Positions 54,001 through 60,000 of a stretch of DNA of 64,000 bases are shown here, one piece after another (the stretch's first letter is position 1; each line of letters begins with the position of its first letter). Source of the DNA: Symbiodinium sp. CCMP2592 (taxonomy: Eukaryota > Sar > Dinophyceae > Suessiales > Symbiodiniaceae); the NCBI GenBank assembly GCA_905221615.1, contig CAJNDT010002890.1, positions 1,138,001 through 1,202,000 on the forward strand, in the 5' to 3' direction. A program made the translations under genes and the position numbers. The notes under the pieces are model-generated. The model ran no database searches, was not told the origin of the DNA, and saw nothing but the letters and a program-made list of their open reading frames with translations.

Positions 54001-57000
54001 ATCTCATGGCCACGGACCTCAAGAGAACCTGAGCCTTGCCCGACATTCCAAACCACATTCATTGACTCAAGGGAATTGTGAGAGTCCCGATGAATCTCTG
54101 ACTCAATGTTGACGACAAAGCCAACGGAGGCAAAGCAATGCCCAGTGCGGTGGAAGAGGCTCACAGCAAGAAGGCGAGTGAGCCACGGGCACTCATGCAC
54201 CGTATTGGTGATTCCAACCTTAGCACTGAAAACCCAAGCCCCGGAAGACCAGAACCAAGGAGGGAGCGTTGCTCCTGAAGCTTCATCTTTCTGGTTCCCG
54301 GCAAGAGGGCGCTTCGCGATCCGATTGATCGCTTTCTTATCTTGAACGTACAAACGGATAGCATTTGCAAGCTGACCCGTGGAAACGGAGTTTCCTTCAA
54401 GAAGCACCTGCTTGCAGAAGGTCTCACACGGAGAGAACGCTTCTGTTGCCGACGGGGAACCACCAGAGCTAGAGAAGAGCCGAGCAACACGAAAGGCAGG
54501 CCCAGCATCAGGGTCCCGACGCGGAGAACGATCTCTCCTGTTCTCAAAGGGCGGAGGCCCTTGGGGATTGGGAACTGGGTTGCGACCGGTCTCTTCAGAA
54601 GAGCGAAACCGATCTTGCCATATCATGTTACTTTCGATCAGAAACCACTGAGGAGGTTGGCCATATCGGATGGCCCGGTAAAGGTAGGCGCGACGATTGG
54701 GTTCGTCTTCAAAGTCGACGACCCTTTCGGTTTCTACGACACCAAGGAGGTCAAGCTCGTACTCAGTGTTCTGATCATTCAAGCCACCGGGCTGATACCC
54801 AAACACATAGGGCACAGGAGCATTGGTATGCCGGTGATCCCAAATCATACGCACCTCAGGCATGGCGGTCCAATTTCGACCCCGAAGAACAAACAGTCCG
54901 ATCATAAAGGCATGTTCGGGGTTGTGCATGGTGTGAACCAAACAGCCAAAGTTTTGCAGATCGAGCTCATTCCAGCCATTGGCTGGTTCGTCGACTGGAC
55001 GACCGCGTTGGAGTCGTTCTGCTTCCCGATCACTCAGCACTGCATACCGGCGGTCCCATCGCGGAGTTGGGACATTCACATCCGCTCTATCATTATGATC
55101 AAGTTTTTTCAACCAAAAGTCATACATCGACGGGGCGGGGGCTTCAGGCACCGTGGAAGTGGCTGTTCCTAAGGCGATGGCTTTAACCCTTTCAGGGACA
55201 TCATAGCCACCCGCACTTTCAGGATTATCCTCTAACCAACGGGCTATCATAGCTCCAACCACAATCCAGCCAACCTTAGGCTCAAGAGCGTTGGGAAGCA
55301 TACGGCCTCCTCGTTGCTCGGACTGGAAACCCCGAATTGCATAATGCAACGTTTTTTCAAGATCATCATCATTCTCAAGAACTTCCACACAGCCCTGCAG
55401 CCCAATCTGAATGATATAAGGGCTCAGCGGTGCACCTGACTGGAGCATGTGGCATAAAGGATTGCTGGGAGGATCAATGGTCCATTCAGCGATGCTAGAT
55501 TGCAGGGTGGAGTAAGTATCCACAGTGGAGGTGTTCCCAGAACTAGAAGACACCGGGCCCGTTGCTGACACATCCAGCGATCCTGAAGAAAAGCTGGACA
55601 CCGAACCAGACGGGTCTGAGACCGCAGGAGCTTCAGCAGGCATGGGTGACGAGTAGCCTTGGCCGGGACGGTCGGCAGCACTCGAGGTCTCAGCAAGCAT
55701 TGGTGGCGGATAGCCTTGGCTAGATGAAGCGCTGTAGGACCCTGAGGCACTGGAGGCCTCGTCCTTCACTCGGAATGCCCGAATATGAGGCGGGTCAATG
55801 GGACCAGGCACAGCTAAGGGACTGGGTGGCTCCTGTTCAAAGAGTCGCAAAACTACAACCCGAATCTCAGAGGTCCGAAAGTCCCTTATGGTGAAGGCAA
55901 CTAGCCTATCCCCAAATGCGCTATCATCAGCATACCAGCCATCATCATCATGGTGCTGAAGAACCTCAAACAAAGGGGCCCGGCGGCCATCGGCATCTTG
56001 ATATTCCATGGTGGGATAGCGATCCCAGCGGTGATTTCTCAAGGTACCCCGAAGAAGGAGGAAGGGGATTTCGGTATCCCCATCAACAGGATCACCAGGA
56101 TCCAAGAAGCGGGTAAGGTCCGACATCTGACGTTCAAATTCCTCCTCTTCAAGATAACACACCGCTGCCCACTGCTCAGGAGACATGTAGGCAAAGGAGA
56201 CCTGAAGCACGCGGCGGTTGATGCCTTGCACATTTCTGCCACCAGGGGCTGGATTGGCCTCAGGCATACGCTGTGGGTTCGGACCCACAAACCTTAGAAC
56301 CCGATGCCCACAAGGCTCCCCCGGGCTTCTTGAGCCCTCGCCCAAATTGGTAGGCGGCACTCCCGGAGCGTCATCCGCTTCACGGGTTTCTGCAATCTCC
56401 CCCGGGCTCTCTGAACATGAGTCTTCTCCGGATTCCCTTCTATCCTCAGAAGAAAAAACCTCATCAGACGCAGCTGGATCTTCACAGACACCTTGCAAGG
56501 TCGAGAACTCCTGCTGGGGAACTTCCGGCATCCCAGCTGTCTTTGGATCGTCAGACGAATCTGACAAGAAGTCAACCGGCCCATCCGAACCAGCTTTCAA
56601 GGAATCCTCAGACTCAGAAAAACTCCGACGGGAAAATTCGCCCGAACCGTAAAAATCCGAAAAATCTGCTATGGCACTCATCCCCCCCGCAGCAGGAAGA
56701 GAAGGGCCTTGCAACGTGACCCGAACAGAAGGGCCCTTGGAGCCGTGACGGTAGTGGGGCATCGGCAAAAACGCACCTGTGCTTGAACCCGACAAGGGCT
56801 TCGGCCTAAGAGGAGGCTCAGCAGGCTCAGACGGAGGGCGCGGCCGGTAATCAACAGGATACACCGCCGACGTAATGCACACCGTGTCATCCTCAAACAG
56901 CACAAGGTACGAAGACAAGGTCTGCGGAGCCGGGCCAATCAGGACTCCAGACCGAGTTCGGGACATCCAAACATCCCTGTGGCGAAGGCGCTTGCGAGCC

Positions 57001-60000
57001 TCAACAGGCGTGCCGTAAGCCAGCAAAGACCTGGCCGCACCACCCAAACGAACAAGGCCCTTACGCCACATCACTTCTCCGGCATGTCTCACTGCCGTGG
57101 GCCAGTGGCACGAAGGCAGATTCGCCGAAAGAAGAGCTCTGCGGGCCGCTCGCTTGACTTCTCGAATCGCGACCTCAGCGGCGCCGTTTGAGGGATGATC
57201 CTCAGGGGCTGTCCTTGTGGAGTGAATGCCCTGCTCGGCTAGAAACCTTTCAAGCGAATCACTCAAGTATTCCCGAGCCCTGTCGCTATGGAAGCGAAAG
57301 CACGGAATGCCAAACGCTCGGAGGCGGGCAACAGCACGCATGATTGCAAGCTGCACATTGAAGGACTGGCGGGTCTTCAGCGGTTCAGCCCACACCAGAG
57401 TCACAAACTCTTGACCATCATCAGAGTCACTGCCCTCAGGCTGAAGCGGCGGAGGCTTGTGAGGAGATTTAACCTCAAAGCTCACAGGAAGAGCTGAGTC
57501 ATCATCCTCACCCGGCGTGGAAGAAACCCCAACGGCCGAGCTTGGCTCTTCAAGAAAGTCATCCCCAAGCTTTGTGTACACCTTAACCCGAGAAGGCTGC
57601 TCAGCATCCCCCCTTAAGGGCTCTCCGGTAACATGCACCGGCTGGTAGATCAAGCTTGCATGGGGATCCTCCTTATCCTGGGCCTTAGCCTCATCAACCT
57701 TTTCTTGGAAAGCTATTTCAGAAGACTTATCCCGCCACTCCTTCTTATCACTTCTGACCGGCACCCTTATTGTGAAAATCACAAAATACCTGCATGCTCC
57801 TCCAAAGTCACGGCCCTTGTGGTACGGACCCGCAACATCGCTGGAGAGCTCAAACAGATGCGGATGCTTCGTGAAGTGGGAGCGATCGCGGGAAGCTCCT
57901 TGAATGCAAATTGGGCAATCATTGCGATACGGCAAATGATCTGCTTGGCAGTGCCTTTCCCAAACCTCGGGTGACATCTTCGCCACAGTGGCTTCCTGGC
58001 ACAAGTTGAGAAGGAGTCCTTCCCGCTCACGGGTGTGAGCCTGCAAGCGCTCAAAGCTGACACAGCAGTAGTCATCCCAGGCCCGCAGAACCCGGCTAAC
58101 AAGCCCGGGAGCCCACTCCTTGCCGTAGAAGTTAGAAGCCGGGGCTTCAATCACCTCTGGAGGAAGCTTCAGCTCGTGAAGAGACTCATACAGCTGAAAG
58201 CTGCTGGTATACACGACAGTGGCCTTAGAGCAGGGGTGGCCAAGAGTGCCCTGGTCGAAGCTGGCGGTCCATCCCCCCAGACACACAGAAACATTCTCAT
58301 ACTCGGGCCATTCCCACGCAGTGGAAGTCTCAGGCATTTCCAAGCAGTTGAAGAACTTCTCTTTGGCACACGAGGCCACAAAGGTCAACAGCAGAGACCG
58401 GAGGAACAACAGGGTGTCCCGATCAACCAAAGCACGATCGGACGGGCTGAGGTCTGAAAACCCAAACCTATCATCCCCTTCTTCCCCTCGGAACTTCAAG
58501 CCATTAGAGGAGGACGCCAGGGCTTCAGGATTGAAGGTCCTGCTTGGCGGGCCACATACGACCCCATCGATGACACCCAGGGTGGCTGCCCGCAGCAGCA
58601 TGCCAAACACATCATCAGAAAGAAGGTCCGATCCCCTGGAGATATCAACCTCAAGCACTTGGCCGACAGAATGTCGCCACCGCTGCTTTCCAGCAAACAG
58701 ATGCACCAAGGTTGGGACCTGAGGGTCAAACAGCTGTCTCCTGGTCCGGCGGTTGAAGGGAACGCAGGAGGGATCAAAGGTGGGACTCACCGCAACCTGA
58801 GACGCTAACCCTTCTGGGAGCCCAGGAAAGAGGGTCTTAACGATCAGCTGCAGCTCACTTTCGCTGCACGAATCTGCCGCCACATGGGCTGCAACCCACT
58901 CCCTTAGGGACGAAAGCCCAACCTCCTCCTGGCCAACTGATCGCTGCCAAAGCTGTTGCGATACGGCCCTTGAGGTCTCACGGCGCAAGAGGAAGCGCTC
59001 ATACTCGCCAATCAGGCGGAGCACCAGAAACTCTGGCAACTCAGGAGTGCCATCCTTGAGTCTCACCGGGAGGATCCCGAGACCTGGATGCCGCACGTGA
59101 ATGCCCCGGTCAGTCCAGTTGATCTCACAGCCCAAAAGCGGCAACGCATGCATCGGCAAGATTGGCTGCACTGACTCCCTGACCAACAAAGTCCCGGCGG
59201 AGTTCACATGCATCAGAGCCTCGCCGACCGCGAGAGACACGCTCACCGGGCGGGACTCCTGGATTTCCTGAGGCGATGCCTGGCGGAGAGAAGCGGAGGC
59301 CCCGCTATCCAACAAGCCGTAGCCCGTCGGGTTGCTCACAGCACTAAGCCGCAAGGCCTTGGTCTTGATCGACCTTAGCACACTCAAGATCTCTGCATTG
59401 ATGGCTGCATTGCCATCCCCCTGACTCGGAGCTGCAGCCTCTGCCTGGTCATTCGCGGTCCCAGCAGGCGCGGTTTGAGGGTCTACGGTAGCAACCTTAG
59501 GTTTACCCCCAGGCTTGCCTTCCTTGCCCTTACCTTCCTTAGCCTTACCCTTCGCCTTACCCTTAGGAGAGGAATCGGCAGGGGCCTTTGGTGTCTTAGG
59601 GCTAGTGGAAGGGGACTCCTCATTGGCAGCCTTAGCCTCCGCCTTTAACCTGGCTTTCACCGGGCATGAGTCCGCCCAGTGATCTTCGGCACTGCAACAG
59701 AAGCATCGGCCCCGCATCTTTTCTTCATCCTGGTCGTGGTAGAACTGACAGGACGACCCGTACGTGCAACCGCCAGCCGTTAGCCAGCTTCTGCAAGGTT
59801 TCATACCTGCACCCGGCGACTTGGGTCCCGCTGGAGAAGTCTTGGCCTTCGGGGTACTTGGAGACGTCTGCAAGCGCTGCAAGCGCTGCTTCTTAGCATC
59901 ATCCCCTCGGCCTGGAACCTCATCCTTCACAGGATTGTCATCTGTGGAGTGCATCAGGTGCTCCACCTCCGCCTGCATCATTCGACACAACTCCGACACA

